Origin: Clostridia bacterium
Lineage (GTDB): Bacteria; Bacillota; Clostridia; Lachnospirales; Lachnospiraceae
Reading direction: 5' to 3'
Assembly: GCA_003249225.1 (NCBI GenBank)
Contig: QKJQ01000015.1
Span: forward strand, 62,001 to 126,000
DNA: 64,000 nucleotides
This document shows, piece by piece, positions 49,921 through 58,885 of this stretch (position 1 is the stretch's first letter; each line of letters begins with the position of its first letter). The translations under genes and the position numbers were made by a program. Below the pieces are notes generated by a model. It was not told the DNA's origin and did not search any database. It saw only the letters and a list, made by a program, of their open reading frames with translations.

Positions 49921-51300
49921 TCATTGCTTATCTCCTGTTCTGAGTCTGCTTCGTACAATGGAATCACCCCTTTCAGGTTATTAACAGATTATCCTGTTCT
50001 ATACTTTAATCTGTTATACTTCTCTTGTTCAATGCTTACAAATAACTTTCACCTTATAACAAATATAAATTATAGGCTATTTATCTACTCCAGAACTTCT
50101 GTTTCGATTATTTCCTGCTGTCAGAATTTACTTTACAAATAATCTTTTCATATATTTTCTCTTGATAAATTATAGTGGCTACTTTTCTGTGTCTGATACT
50201 TTTATCTTTCGATAACTGTTCATTTACAGATTTCATTGTTAACTTTCGTTATCAATGGTTTCGCTTATATTTATCTCCTTGATAATGATATGAATTTTTT
50301 CATTGTCTTTCGGCAATGTATCTGTATAAGTTTTCTTTTACAGGTTCGCCTTTTCTTTATTGATTTGTTACTTTACAGGTTATTTGTGTTCGTGCTACTC
50401 CTTTTTATCTGACTTGTACTCTTATGATCAACCTGGCTTTTATTTATTTATTCTGAATTTTGTCTTTGTATTGCAATCTCAGAATTGCATATACATTGAT
50501 TTTGTTCGATGATAAATTTTAGTAGCTGGTTTCTCTTGCTTCACTCTTTTTGTTGTTCGTTCGTTATGCCTGCATATTCCTGTCTTTCAACAAGTTTATG
50601 TTCACATAATTTGCTTCAACATTAATTTGATCCACGTAACCATGACATTTGTCATGTAAAGTATTTGTCTGGCAAAGGTACCGTTTGATTCAATTACCGG
50701 GAGGTAAATGATCTTTCGGATTTTCGCAATGAACTATTAATTTGTTTGTTACAGCATCTTAAATCACAAGTTCATAACTTCTGTATCTTTCTCTATTCTT
50801 TCAGTTGCTGTTCTGTACGTTCGGCTTTCTATTTTCTGTTCTCACAGTCGATACTTTCTCCAATTTGTTTACCTTAATAATAATCATTTGATTTACTGTT
50901 TTCACAGTATTTCAATTTCATATTATTTTTTAAACTAATTTTTGATTTCTCCATTTTCTGTTCTCACAGTGTTTGTCTTCAGTTATGTAAGCTCTCATCT
51001 ATATCTACAGTTTCCTGTTTTTATAGATTTGTTTTTACACTTCCTGTTTTGCTTATTAGTATGTAACAGTAATCTGTTTTTATAGATACTTGATTCATTC
51101 TGTTATTTATGTTCAACAGATTTTTTTGTATCTAACAGTTCCTTTCTGTTAAGTATATTATACCGAGCGCCTTTTGATTTGTCAATACATTTATACTTAT
51201 TTTCATTAATATTCACACATTGTTAATATATATGTCAGTTATCTGTTAATTAAAGAAAACATTGTTTTATTTTTAGATATTAACCATTTTTATCAAGTAT
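49921..51300 (+). other. Gene-free, T-rich region upstream of rpoD
   Basis: About 1.4 kb with no plausible coding ORF, low in G on the plus strand. It contains many short inverted repeats: TAACAGATT/AATCTGTTA (49982-50016), CTGT...ACAG (50216-50229, 50322-50343), CATGAC/GTCATG (50640-50655) and the 60-bp-spaced array listed separately. It would form a chain of small hairpins if transcribed. Confidence 0.7.
50836..51119 (+). repeat. Array of 12-bp CTGT-N4-ACAG/ATAG hairpin repeats at about 60-bp spacing
   Basis: CTGTTCTCACAG (50836, 50958), CTGTTTTCACAG (50896) and CTGTTTTTATAG (51015, 51074) begin 60, 62, 57 and 59 bases apart. The two first-named copies share 18 bases including the flanks. 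A sixth, longer hairpin CTGTT...AACAG lies at 51100-51119. Spacers are unrelated and T-rich. Confidence 0.8.
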
Positions 51301-51399
51301 CTCCTTTTTCCCCTAACTTCTGGAATTCGCACCTCTTTTTCTCTGTCTTTCCCGTTCCGTTCCGTCTTTTTGTTCATAAAATGTTAATAAAGATTTTTG

Positions 51400-51428
51400 T
51401 TTCATTCCACAAAATTCTATGATATAAT
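51400..51428 (+). promoter_or_regulatory. rpoD-proximal promoter
   Basis: A perfect TATAAT (51423-51428) lies 17 bases after TTTCAT, about 60 bases before the rpoD start. The leader from here would be about 50 nt. Confidence 0.6.
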
Positions 51429-51487
51429 GCTGTTTGGTGTCTACTTTTCGGCACGATTGAAATTTATTATCTGGAGGGTCCCTGATT

Positions 51488-52603
51488 ATGGATGAACAAG
51501 CGAATACTTTTGAGGCACGTTTGAAAGAGCTTGTGGCTTTTGCCAATAACAATAAAGGTGTAATTGAAATCGATAAGGTGAATGATTTTTTTAAGGAATT
51601 AAATCTTAATGTTCGCCAGATCGACCATATATATGAATATCTGGAAGCAAGAAATATCGTAGTCCTGAATCCTCAGGATGAAGACGAACCAGATGAAGAC
51701 GCATTGCTTGAGATGTCAGATGACTCTGATATTATTAGTGATTCCGAAGATTTGTCTTCACTTTCGAGTACCATTTCTGACGATCCGGTTAAGCAGTACC
51801 TGAAAGAAATCGGAAGTTACCCTCTTCTTTCTGTTAATGAAGAAATCGAACTTGCCAAAAGAATTGCTGAAGATGATCCTGAAGCAAAACGTCTTCTTGC
51901 AGAATCCAATCTTCGTCTTGTGGTAAGTATTGCAAAGCGCTATGTTGGTCGTGGACTCTCTTTTCTCGATCTTATTCAGGAAGGAAATCTTGGTCTTATC
52001 AAAGCGGTTGATAAATTCGACTATAATAAAGGTTATAAATTCAGCACCTATGCGACCTGGTGGATTCGACAGGCGATCACACGTTCCATTGCCGATCAGT
52101 CCAGAACCATCCGTATTCCGGTCCATATGTCTGAAGTAATCAATAAAACATACCGTGTTTCCCGTACCTTACTTCAGGAATTGGGGCGTGAACCAACCGA
52201 GCAGGAACTGGCAGATGCAATGCAGCTCCCTCTTGAAAAAGTACGCGAGATCTTAAAAGTTTCCGCTGATCCGATTTCCCTAGATACTCCAATTGGCGAA
52301 GAAGATGACAGTCACCTTGGCGACTTTATTAAAGATGATACCATTACCGGTCCGGAAGATGCTGCGTCTTATGCCGTACTTCAGGATCAAATTGCAAAAC
52401 TGCTTGATACCCTTACAGAGCGTGAACAACGTGTTCTCATCCTGCGTTTTGGTCTGAAGGACGGAAGAAGCCGTACTCTTGAAGAAGTTGGACGCGAGTT
52501 CAATGTAACCAGAGAACGTATCCGTCAGATCGAAGCTAAAGCACTTCGAAAGCTGCGTCATCCAAGCCGCGCAAGAATGTTAAAAGGATATGAGTTTAAC
52601 TAA
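51488..52603 (+). CDS. rpoD: RNA polymerase sigma factor, RpoD/SigA group
   Basis: 371 aa. Region 1.1-like N-terminus ([24 protein letters not shown]) and an acidic linker. Region 1.2/2: [86 protein letters not shown]. Regions 3-4: [15 protein letters not shown] and [32 protein letters not shown]. It recognises -35/-10 promoters. dnaG, its usual neighbour, is absent, and [12 protein letters not shown] replaces the common VETINKLIRVSR, so it may be a second RpoD paralogue rather than the sole housekeeping factor. GGAGGG precedes the start. Confidence 0.9.
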   Translation: MDEQANTFEARLKELVAFANNNKGVIEIDKVNDFFKELNLNVRQIDHIYEYLEARNIVVLNPQDEDEPDEDALLEMSDDSDIISDSEDLSSLSSTISDDPVKQYLKEIGSYPLLSVNEEIELAKRIAEDDPEAKRLLAESNLRLVVSIAKRYVGRGLSFLDLIQEGNLGLIKAVDKFDYNKGYKFSTYATWWIRQAITRSIADQSRTIRIPVHMSEVINKTYRVSRTLLQELGREPTEQELADAMQLPLEKVREILKVSADPISLDTPIGEEDDSHLGDFIKDDTITGPEDAASYAVLQDQIAKLLDTLTEREQRVLILRFGLKDGRSRTLEEVGREFNVTRERIRQIEAKALRKLRHPSRARMLKGYEFN

Positions 52604-52671
52604 TGTATTGATACGATGGGATTATCCATCCTTTTACCAGTACATTATTCACTCATGAAAGGATAAAAAGA

Positions 52672-53379
52672 ATGAAACGAATCGCCTTTATGTTCCTACG
52701 AAGCTTTTTTGTTCTACCCTATTATCTGTACAAAGTGATGAAATACCAGAACGTTAATAAATACGATGCCAAAACACGTTATGCTTTTTTACACAAGGAA
52801 GCGGCGAATGCGAACCGTCGCGGACGTGTAACCATCGAATGTCACGGAATTGAAAATCTTCCGAAAGAAAACGGATACATTATGTTTCCAAATCATCAGG
52901 GATTATTCGACGCACTGGCTATTATGGAAACACATGAACGTCCCTTTGTAACCGTGATGAAAAAGGAAGTACGGAATGTTTTTTTACTACGTAACATCAT
53001 ACAGATGCTTCAGGCTGAAATAATAGACCGTGAAGATGTACGCCAATCTCTGACTGTTATCAAGAACATGACACGTCGTGTAAAGGATAAAGAAAACTTC
53101 GTGATTTTCGCAGAAGGCACAAGAAGCCGTAATGGGAACAGAATCGGTGAATTCAAAGGCGGAAGCTTTAAAAGTGCGATGAATGCCAATTGTCCGATTG
53201 TTCCGGTTGCTCTGGTCGATTCCTATAAAGCATTCGATACAAATTCAATTAAACCGGTCACTGTTCAGATCCACTACCTTCCACCTTTGTATTATGAAGA
53301 TTATAAAGATATGAAGTCTACTGAAATCGCTGAACTTGTCTCCACAAGAATACAGAATACCATCAATTCTGCAATATAA
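52672..53379 (+). CDS. plsC: 1-acyl-sn-glycerol-3-phosphate acyltransferase (PlsC family)
   Basis: 235 aa. Acyltransferase motif I NHQGLFDAL (HX4D), motif III FAEGTRSRNGNRIGEFKGG and motif IV CPIVPVAL. A hydrophobic N-terminus (FMFLRSFFVLPYYLY) anchors it to the membrane. It makes phosphatidic acid from lysophosphatidic acid. AAAGGATAAAAAG precedes the ATG. It follows rpoD by 68 bases and is probably co-transcribed; a bidirectional terminator follows. Confidence 0.9.
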   Translation: MKRIAFMFLRSFFVLPYYLYKVMKYQNVNKYDAKTRYAFLHKEAANANRRGRVTIECHGIENLPKENGYIMFPNHQGLFDALAIMETHERPFVTVMKKEVRNVFLLRNIIQMLQAEIIDREDVRQSLTVIKNMTRRVKDKENFVIFAEGTRSRNGNRIGEFKGGSFKSAMNANCPIVPVALVDSYKAFDTNSIKPVTVQIHYLPPLYYEDYKDMKSTEIAELVSTRIQNTINSAI

Positions 53380-53425
53380 AAAAGGCACAATGATAATGTT
53401 TCATGAACAATATCATTGTGCTTTT
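53380..53425. terminator. Convergent bidirectional terminator between plsC and trxB
   Basis: A stem AAAAGGCACAATGATA/TATCATTGTGCTTTT lies between the two convergent genes with A and T runs on its flanks. Confidence 0.85.
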
Positions 53426-53428
53426 CGT

Positions 53429-54364
53429 TTACTTATAGACTTGGTTGATGTACCGTTCTACAGAGGTCACAGCATTTGCACCATCAGAAGACGCTGTTAT
53501 TATCTGCCGCAGCTGTTTGGTTCTGATATCACCAACTGCGAACACTCCGGGAATGTTCGTTTCACAGTCTTCACCAGCTTTCAGGTATCCAGTTTCATCG
53601 GTTTCTACCTCCGGTACAAACAATTCGGAATTTGGCTTGTTCCCAACTGCAATGAATACTCCTGACAAGGGGATGGTCTGCACTTCTTCCGTTTTAATGT
53701 TTCGTACCACAGCTCCTGTCACCATCTTGTCGCCTTGTATTTCCTCTACCACACTGTCCATAACAAGTTCAATATTTTCATAACTTTTTAAAGACGTAAC
53801 AAGTGTCTTTACTGCACGGAACTCATCTCTTCTGTGTACGATGTATACCTTCCTGCAAAGCCTTGCCAGAAAGATGGCATCTTCTACCGCTACATCGCCT
53901 CCACCAACGACCATTGTATCTTTGTTTCGAAAGAAAGCTCCGTCACAGGTTGCACAATAGGATACACCCATCCCGGCAAACTCTTCCTCGCCCTTTACGC
54001 CTAGCTTGCGATAGGCCGCACCGGTTGAAATAATAATACATTTTGTCATCAAGATCGTACCATCCTTTAGGATGATCTTTTTGTTCTTGCCGCTGTAATC
54101 GATCGATTCGATCTCACCTTCACCAAAAACTGCACCAAGACGATCACAGTGTTCCTTGAATTTTTCAGCCAGTGCAAACCCGCTGATTCCTGGAATTCCA
54201 GGATAATTATCTACTTCGTACGTATTGATAATCTGTCCGCCACACATCGGCTCTTTCTCCAGTACAAGTGTACTAAGTTCAGCTCTTGCCGCATAAATCG
54301 CCGCTGTCAGTCCTGCCGGACCTCCTCCGATAATAACAATGTCATATAAATCCTTGATCTCCAT
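53429..54364 (-). CDS. trxB: Thioredoxin reductase
   Basis: 311 aa from MEIKDLYDIVIIGGG at 54364 (AGGAGG six bases upstream). FAD-binding GGGPAGLTAAIYAARA, redox-active CATC in YCATCDGAFFRN, NADPH-binding GGGDVAVEDAIFLARL and C-terminal GVFAVGDIRTKQLRQIITASSDG. It transfers electrons from NADPH to thioredoxin. Last gene of a HAD-CPBP-trxB operon, ten bases after the CPBP stop. Confidence 0.96.
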   Translation of the reverse strand: MEIKDLYDIVIIGGGPAGLTAAIYAARAELSTLVLEKEPMCGGQIINTYEVDNYPGIPGISGFALAEKFKEHCDRLGAVFGEGEIESIDYSGKNKKIILKDGTILMTKCIIISTGAAYRKLGVKGEEEFAGMGVSYCATCDGAFFRNKDTMVVGGGDVAVEDAIFLARLCRKVYIVHRRDEFRAVKTLVTSLKSYENIELVMDSVVEEIQGDKMVTGAVVRNIKTEEVQTIPLSGVFIAVGNKPNSELFVPEVETDETGYLKAGEDCETNIPGVFAVGDIRTKQLRQIITASSDGANAVTSVERYINQVYK

Positions 54365-54374
54365 CACAATCCTC

Positions 54375-55469
54375 CTATAAAATTTCATTTAAGATCATAC
54401 CCGCTACACATATGGAAATACCGATAATAAGAGGTATTGTTATGTTCTCCTTAAGTGCTGGCAGGATTTTTTGTTTTTCATCCTGTTTATCGTTTTGGTT
54501 TGTTTCTGTCATATCATTCCCGGTATCCACAGAATTTTCACTTCTATCTTCTATTCTTTTTCCTGTAAGCTTTGCTACAATACCATCCCATCTGCCATTG
54601 TTTCTTGCAATGGTCTTGAATACCAGAAAGGCAAGAATTGTACATATTATTACTGGAAACGCATACAATCTTACGATCTCGGAATAGGTCAGTTCAACCG
54701 ATGTACCAAGCAGATCATTTGCCAGTGTAGGAGATGTAATATCCATCCCATCAAGCATTGAAGCTATACTGTCTGACATGGTCTGATTCCCGTTAGCAAG
54801 TGCTGTTTCATAGGTGCTCTGCAGCCAGGTGACCATCTTTGGCAGCAAGGATAACAATATAACAGACTGTGCATTTATCATAAAATGCATCAGTATTGAA
54901 GACACGAGTGAATCCGTAGCTTCTATCATAAAGGTGAAAAGAATGCCCATTACAAACGCATAAGAAAACTGATTGAAATTGCCATGCATTACACCAAATA
55001 GTACCGCACTTAACAGTGCACCTGCCAGCAATCCATTCTTTCTGTATTCATTATAAAACACACCACGATAGACTGTCTCTTCCAGAATACACGGAACAAC
55101 CGCCACCAGTAAAAGCGAAAGCCATAGGGGATTTGAAAGTACAAGACTTGACATCACGTCCCGGGTAGAATTCTCAACATACTTTAATGAAATGGCATTA
55201 ATCATTGTCATAAGCGGCATCATAAGGAAAACAAATAATATAAGCAATACGATATTCCCTGGTGCTATTTTTTTTATTCTGAGGCTGATTCTTAGCGGCT
55301 CTCTTCTATGAATCAGAAATACAATCGCCGGTAGTGCAATGGCAATCTGCCCAATCAGCAGCAGTGCTCCTGTATTGGTCGTTATTTTTTCGAACGGTAT
55401 ATACTGTAAGGTAAAGGATACGACTACAGTTATCAGAAAATACAGATTAACTTCTCTTGTTGGTTTCAT
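54375..55469 (-). CDS. CPBP-family intramembrane protease (CAAX protease-like)
   Basis: 364 aa from MKPTREVNLYFLIT at 55469 (GGAAG upstream); the longer track ORF overlaps the HAD gene. Multiple membrane helices. CPBP motifs: EETVYRGVFYNEYRK (EExxxR), FGVMHGNF (FxxxH), and HFMINAQ (HxxxN). Such proteins are membrane metalloproteases, often linked to bacteriocin processing or immunity; here it lies between HAD and trxB genes. It has an unusual insertion with Thr/Asn/Asp-rich sequence near the C-terminus (DRSENSVDTGNDMTETNQND). Confidence 0.88.
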   Translation of the reverse strand: MKPTREVNLYFLITVVVSFTLQYIPFEKITTNTGALLLIGQIAIALPAIVFLIHRREPLRISLRIKKIAPGNIVLLILFVFLMMPLMTMINAISLKYVENSTRDVMSSLVLSNPLWLSLLLVAVVPCILEETVYRGVFYNEYRKNGLLAGALLSAVLFGVMHGNFNQFSYAFVMGILFTFMIEATDSLVSSILMHFMINAQSVILLSLLPKMVTWLQSTYETALANGNQTMSDSIASMLDGMDITSPTLANDLLGTSVELTYSEIVRLYAFPVIICTILAFLVFKTIARNNGRWDGIVAKLTGKRIEDRSENSVDTGNDMTETNQNDKQDEKQKILPALKENITIPLIIGISICVAGMILNEIL

Positions 55470-55482
55470 TTCATTACTTCCT

Positions 55483-56142
55483 TTATTCAGACAATAGTAA
55501 ACTACTAAGTTCCTCAACGGTCGACACAACATATGTCGCTCCTGCTTCTTCCAGCTCATTTTCTCTGGCATATCCAAATCGTACTCCGATGGAATCTATA
55601 CCGCATTCAATGGCTCCCTCAATGTCGTATTTACGATCACCAATCATAATAACACTGTCTTTTTCATTGTTCGTAATAGTAAGGCGGTTGAAAACCTCAC
55701 GGATGACTCCTGCTTTTGTATCTCTGACACCATCATCTACGCCACCGGTAATGCAATCAAAATATTCCGCCAATTTAAAATCTTCCATGATTCTTGTTGC
55801 CAGAAATTCAGGTTTGGATGTTGCCAGCGCCAATGTTATCCCTGAATTTTTTAAAGCTTTCAGAAGCTGCAAAATTCCATCGTAAACACGATTTTCATAA
55901 ATACCGGTAACAACAAACCGTTCACGGTACTTTTCAACTGCTTTATCAATCTGATCACCGCTAAAATAATCCATAAAAGAATTACGCAGCGGCGGACCTA
56001 TATATTTTGTTAGGTTTTCAAGATCCGGTTCGTGAATTCCTAATGCTTCCAGTGCGTATTGAAAGGATCTTGTTATCCCTTCTTTGGGATCTGTCAGTGT
56101 ACCATCCAGATCAAAAAGAATCGTTGTATATTTTTTTCCCAT
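55483..56142 (-). CDS. HAD-superfamily phosphatase, phosphoglycolate phosphatase-like
   Basis: 219 aa. HAD motif I FDLDGTLTDPKEG (nucleophile and acid Asp), motif II LALATSKPEF, motif III Lys in DTKAGVI and motif IV MIGDRKYDIEGA. The helical cap lies near residues 15-85, subfamily IA. It dephosphorylates small metabolites such as phosphoglycolate or nucleotides. A promoter TTGAAA-17-TATAGT precedes it. First gene of the operon with the CPBP and trxB genes. Confidence 0.88.
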   Translation of the reverse strand: MGKKYTTILFDLDGTLTDPKEGITRSFQYALEALGIHEPDLENLTKYIGPPLRNSFMDYFSGDQIDKAVEKYRERFVVTGIYENRVYDGILQLLKALKNSGITLALATSKPEFLATRIMEDFKLAEYFDCITGGVDDGVRDTKAGVIREVFNRLTITNNEKDSVIMIGDRKYDIEGAIECGIDSIGVRFGYARENELEEAGATYVVSTVEELSSLLLSE

Positions 56143-56173
56143 TCGATACCTGCCTTACTTTACTTTTCTTATT

Positions 56174-56202
56174 ACTATATGAAAGTATAGCAAAGTTTTC
56201 AA
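56174..56202 (-). promoter_or_regulatory. Promoter of the HAD-CPBP-trxB operon
   Basis: On the minus strand TTGAAA and TATAGT are separated by 17 bases, about 30 bases before the HAD gene. Confidence 0.65.
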
Positions 56203-56328
56203 TGTTTGAATACCCCGTTTTCATATTCTTCTATCTTATTTTCGAAAGGTATGCTATCATGGAAAGTGGCAGAAAAACGCCTTTTGATGATTTAGATTGA
56301 TGCATAATTCATGCAGACAGGAGCTTTT

Positions 56329-57204
56329 ATGATTATTTTAGGAAAAACACAGGAACTTAAGCTGCACAAGGCAACCGATTTCGGTGTTTATTTATGTGAC
56401 CCCACGGCAAAAAAAGAAAGTCCGGAAGATATTGACCAACATACCATCCTTTCCGTCGACTCCATCCTTCTTCCAAAAGCACAGGTGCCGTCAGAAGCAA
56501 AAAACGGAGACCTGATTAACGTTTTTGTTTATAAAGATTCTAAAGACAGACCCATCGCCACAACCACCATTCCCCCTATGGAGCTTGGAACGATAGCAAA
56601 GCTAAAAGTAAAAGAAGTCAGCCAGATTGGTGCTTTTCTGGACTGGGGACTTGCAAAAGATCTTCTCCTTCCATTTAAAGAACAGGTATGGCATGTGGCA
56701 GCCGGTGAAGAAATTCTGGTCTCTCTCTACATAGATAAGAGTCAGCGATTATGCGCTACCATGAGGGTATATCCTTATCTGTCTACCGAATCCCCCTACC
56801 AGAAAGGAGACTGGGTGGATGGAATCGTCTACGAACGGATTGACTCTTTCGGCGCATTCGTAGCCATTGATGATAAATACAGTGCCCTGATTCCAAACAA
56901 GGCTCTCCATAAACCAATTGCTCCCGGAACACCTGTCCACGCAAGAATCGCCAACCGCTTGGAAGACGGAAAATTAGAACTGACACTTTCAAATCTTATT
57001 TCTGTTCAAATGACGGATGACAAAGAACTGATTTTTGCAGCGCTTGAAAAAGCGGGTGGATTTTTGCCTCTTCATGATAAGTCACAACCCTCGGATATTG
57101 AAGAAGCATTTGGTCTCAGCAAGAATGCATTCAAACGTGCCATTGGCCGCCTCATGAAAGAGGAGCGAATTACCATTGAACCTGAAGGTATACGAATCCG
57201 CTAA
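56329..57204 (+). CDS. CvfB-type S1 RNA-binding protein
   Basis: 291 aa from MIILGKTQELKLHKATDFGVYL at 56329 (AGGAG five bases upstream). Three S1/OB-like domains: ATDFGVYLC (N-terminal), SQIGAFLDWGLAKDLLLPF (second), RIDSFGAFVAIDDKYSALIP (third). A C-terminal winged helix follows (IEEAFGLSKNAFKRAIGRLMKEERI). The family binds RNA and affects virulence-factor and translation control in other Firmicutes. It is divergent from the HAD operon and has its own terminator. Confidence 0.9.
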   Translation: MIILGKTQELKLHKATDFGVYLCDPTAKKESPEDIDQHTILSVDSILLPKAQVPSEAKNGDLINVFVYKDSKDRPIATTTIPPMELGTIAKLKVKEVSQIGAFLDWGLAKDLLLPFKEQVWHVAAGEEILVSLYIDKSQRLCATMRVYPYLSTESPYQKGDWVDGIVYERIDSFGAFVAIDDKYSALIPNKALHKPIAPGTPVHARIANRLEDGKLELTLSNLISVQMTDDKELIFAALEKAGGFLPLHDKSQPSDIEEAFGLSKNAFKRAIGRLMKEERITIEPEGIRIR

Positions 57205-57229
57205 CTCATTTTTGATTTTCCATAAACAA

Positions 57230-57275
57230 AGACCCTTGAACGTCTAATACTATGACAAACAAGGGTCTTTTTTAA
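57230..57275 (+). terminator. cvfB-like gene terminator
   Basis: A stem AGACCCTTG/CAAGGGTCT is followed by TTTTT, 25 bases after the stop codon. Confidence 0.85.
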
Positions 57276-57387
57276 TTTAAATACCAATCTTTTTAGCTAA
57301 AACCAATACTAAATATTTCAGTTCAGTTACGTAATCTTTATAGCTGCAAATAATTATATATTATATGATTTTTATATCGTATAATTT

Positions 57388-57481
57388 TTGTATCGTATTT
57401 ACTGTATCATAGTTATTTGTATCAATAATTTTTATCCTAGTTACTTGTATCGTATTTACTGTATCATAATTATTTGTATCA
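57388..57481 (+). repeat. Two near-identical 37-bp direct repeats, 57 bp apart
   Basis: Copies at 57388-57424 and 57445-57481 begin TTGTATCGTATTTACTGTAT and differ by one base. They lie in the 368-base gap between the CvfB-type gene and cheY, with T-rich, G-poor flanks. The only other feature there is the cvfB terminator. Confidence 0.85.
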
Positions 57482-57572
57482 TATTTTTATATGTCATATG
57501 ACCTTTTATTACGTAACTAAGATTTTATCAAGTATATCGCTTCTTTTTTCAGACGAAATATCACAATCACTA

Positions 57573-57938
57573 TCAATAGTCTTTAAGAATAGTCTCAATT
57601 GCACGGATCATTTCCTTTGCCTGAATTGGCTTTGATATCATCTGACTCAGACCAAGCGTTTGAATCTCCTCGAGCGTGTCAAAATCGCAAAGTGATGTCA
57701 CCATGATGATCTTCGCTTTCGGATCAAACTCAAGGATTTTTGCAGCCGTCTCAACACCATCCATACCAGGCATGATTATATCCAGAGTTACTACATCCGG
57801 ACGGAGTTCTTTGTACTTTTCCAGTCCTTCTTCTCCTGTTTTGCAGCCTTCCGGCGCACTAAAACCATGGTCCATAACTATCTGACGGATCTGTTTTATG
57901 ATCATTGGAGAATCATCTATTATTAGTACCGTCTTCAT
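57573..57938 (-). CDS. cheY: CheY-like single-domain response regulator
   Basis: 121 aa, one receiver domain. Acidic pocket VLIIDDSPMI, phospho-acceptor Asp in DVVTLDIIMPGMDGVE, Thr in IIMVTSL and Lys in MISKPIQAKEM. It carries the chemotaxis signal to the flagellar switch, or acts with CheX. AGGAGG lies 11 bases before the start. It is directly downstream of cheX, whose phosphatase probably acts on it. Confidence 0.9.
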   Translation of the reverse strand: MKTVLIIDDSPMIIKQIRQIVMDHGFSAPEGCKTGEEGLEKYKELRPDVVTLDIIMPGMDGVETAAKILEFDPKAKIIMVTSLCDFDTLEEIQTLGLSQMISKPIQAKEMIRAIETILKDY

Positions 57939-57981
57939 TCTGCGTTCAGCCTCCTAGTAAAACAGTTATTGTCTGCTTGGT

Positions 57982-58431
57982 CTATACTATTGTATAATTC
58001 GCCCGAAAGCGAACAATTCCATAATCACTCTCAAAACAATATCGCTTCATCTCAGTATATGTGTCCAGTGTTTCTGCCTCCGGCTCATCTGTCCATTTCA
58101 CAATTGGCGGTTTGAACCGTGCATACTTACCCAGATAATTGCTGGCGCAAGACAGCATTCTACCAAACAGTATATTAACATATTCCATCAGAATATCGTC
58201 ATAGCTGATCTCATCATCCGTCTTCATAACATCAACCACTTTATCCGCAAATTTTTTAGGGATATAAAAGACAATGTCACCAGTTATACCGCCATTCATC
58301 TTTGACCGGATGGTGTAAAGTTCTTTTTCAAATGGTTTTTCTTCAATGCTGGTAAATGTAACACCCGTGATATGCTCTGTTATGCTAACAAACGTACTGC
58401 ATAAGATCTTGTCAAGTTTACTCTCTCCCAC
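57982..58431 (-). CDS. cheX: CheX-like CheY-P phosphatase, GTG start
   Basis: 149 aa. The CheX active-site motif is present as EYVNILFGRM (ExxN), in a domain opening FVSITEHITGVTFTSIEE. It dephosphorylates CheY-P and terminates the chemotaxis signal. It starts at GTG 58431, 11 bases after GGAGGT. Located between yvyF and cheY in one operon. Confidence 0.85.
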   Translation of the reverse strand: MGESKLDKILCSTFVSITEHITGVTFTSIEEKPFEKELYTIRSKMNGGITGDIVFYIPKKFADKVVDVMKTDDEISYDDILMEYVNILFGRMLSCASNYLGKYARFKPPIVKWTDEPEAETLDTYTEMKRYCFESDYGIVRFRANYTIV

Positions 58432-58463
58432 GGTCTTCGCTCACCTCCAAAGAAAGATAAGAT

Positions 58464-58868
58464 TTATTCAAGGAACCTCATCCTTGCACTGGTGTCTTTG
58501 TCTTTCTTGACGGCTGGTTCTTCATGTTTTGGCATGGCATCCCCAAGACCCTGTATCATTTTCTGTTTGCAGGCACCGCAAAATCTGCCTGTTCGGATCA
58601 TCGTTCCGCAACTTTCGCATTCAATTCCAACCATGGAACCTTCTGCAAAGGTCAACTTTTCTTCTCTGACCCAGCGTTGAATCTGGCGTACCGAAACATC
58701 CATATCTTTTGATACCTGATCTATATTAGCACCCGGATTGTCATAGATATATTGTTTGACTTCGGCAAATTTATCCTCAAGCGCTTTCATACACTGAGGA
58801 CAAAACGGTGTTGAGTTTCCCAGATAGTTGAATAATTTCCCGCAGCTTTTACAATTTCTTACGTCCAT
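58464..58868 (-). CDS. yvyF: YvyF-like flagellar operon protein with zinc ribbons
   Basis: 134 aa from MDVRNCKSCGKLF at 58868 (AGGAGGT plus six bases); the track ORF runs further upstream. Two CxxC pairs at the N-terminus (CKSC, CPQC), a helix-turn-helix-like middle (IDQVSKDMDVSVRQIQRWVREEKL), and a second zinc ribbon (CESC, CGAC). It matches the YvyF family found next to comF and flagellar genes in Firmicutes, including Bacillus. The role is probably regulatory; exact function unknown. Confidence 0.85.
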   Translation of the reverse strand: MDVRNCKSCGKLFNYLGNSTPFCPQCMKALEDKFAEVKQYIYDNPGANIDQVSKDMDVSVRQIQRWVREEKLTFAEGSMVGIECESCGTMIRTGRFCGACKQKMIQGLGDAMPKHEEPAVKKDKDTSARMRFLE

Positions 58869-58885
58869 ATTCATACCTCCTGTAT

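Noticed and set aside
50836-51119. CRISPR array upstream of rpoD
   Set aside because: The conserved unit is only 12 bases and varies; the spacers are all T-rich and irregular in length, and there are no cas genes.
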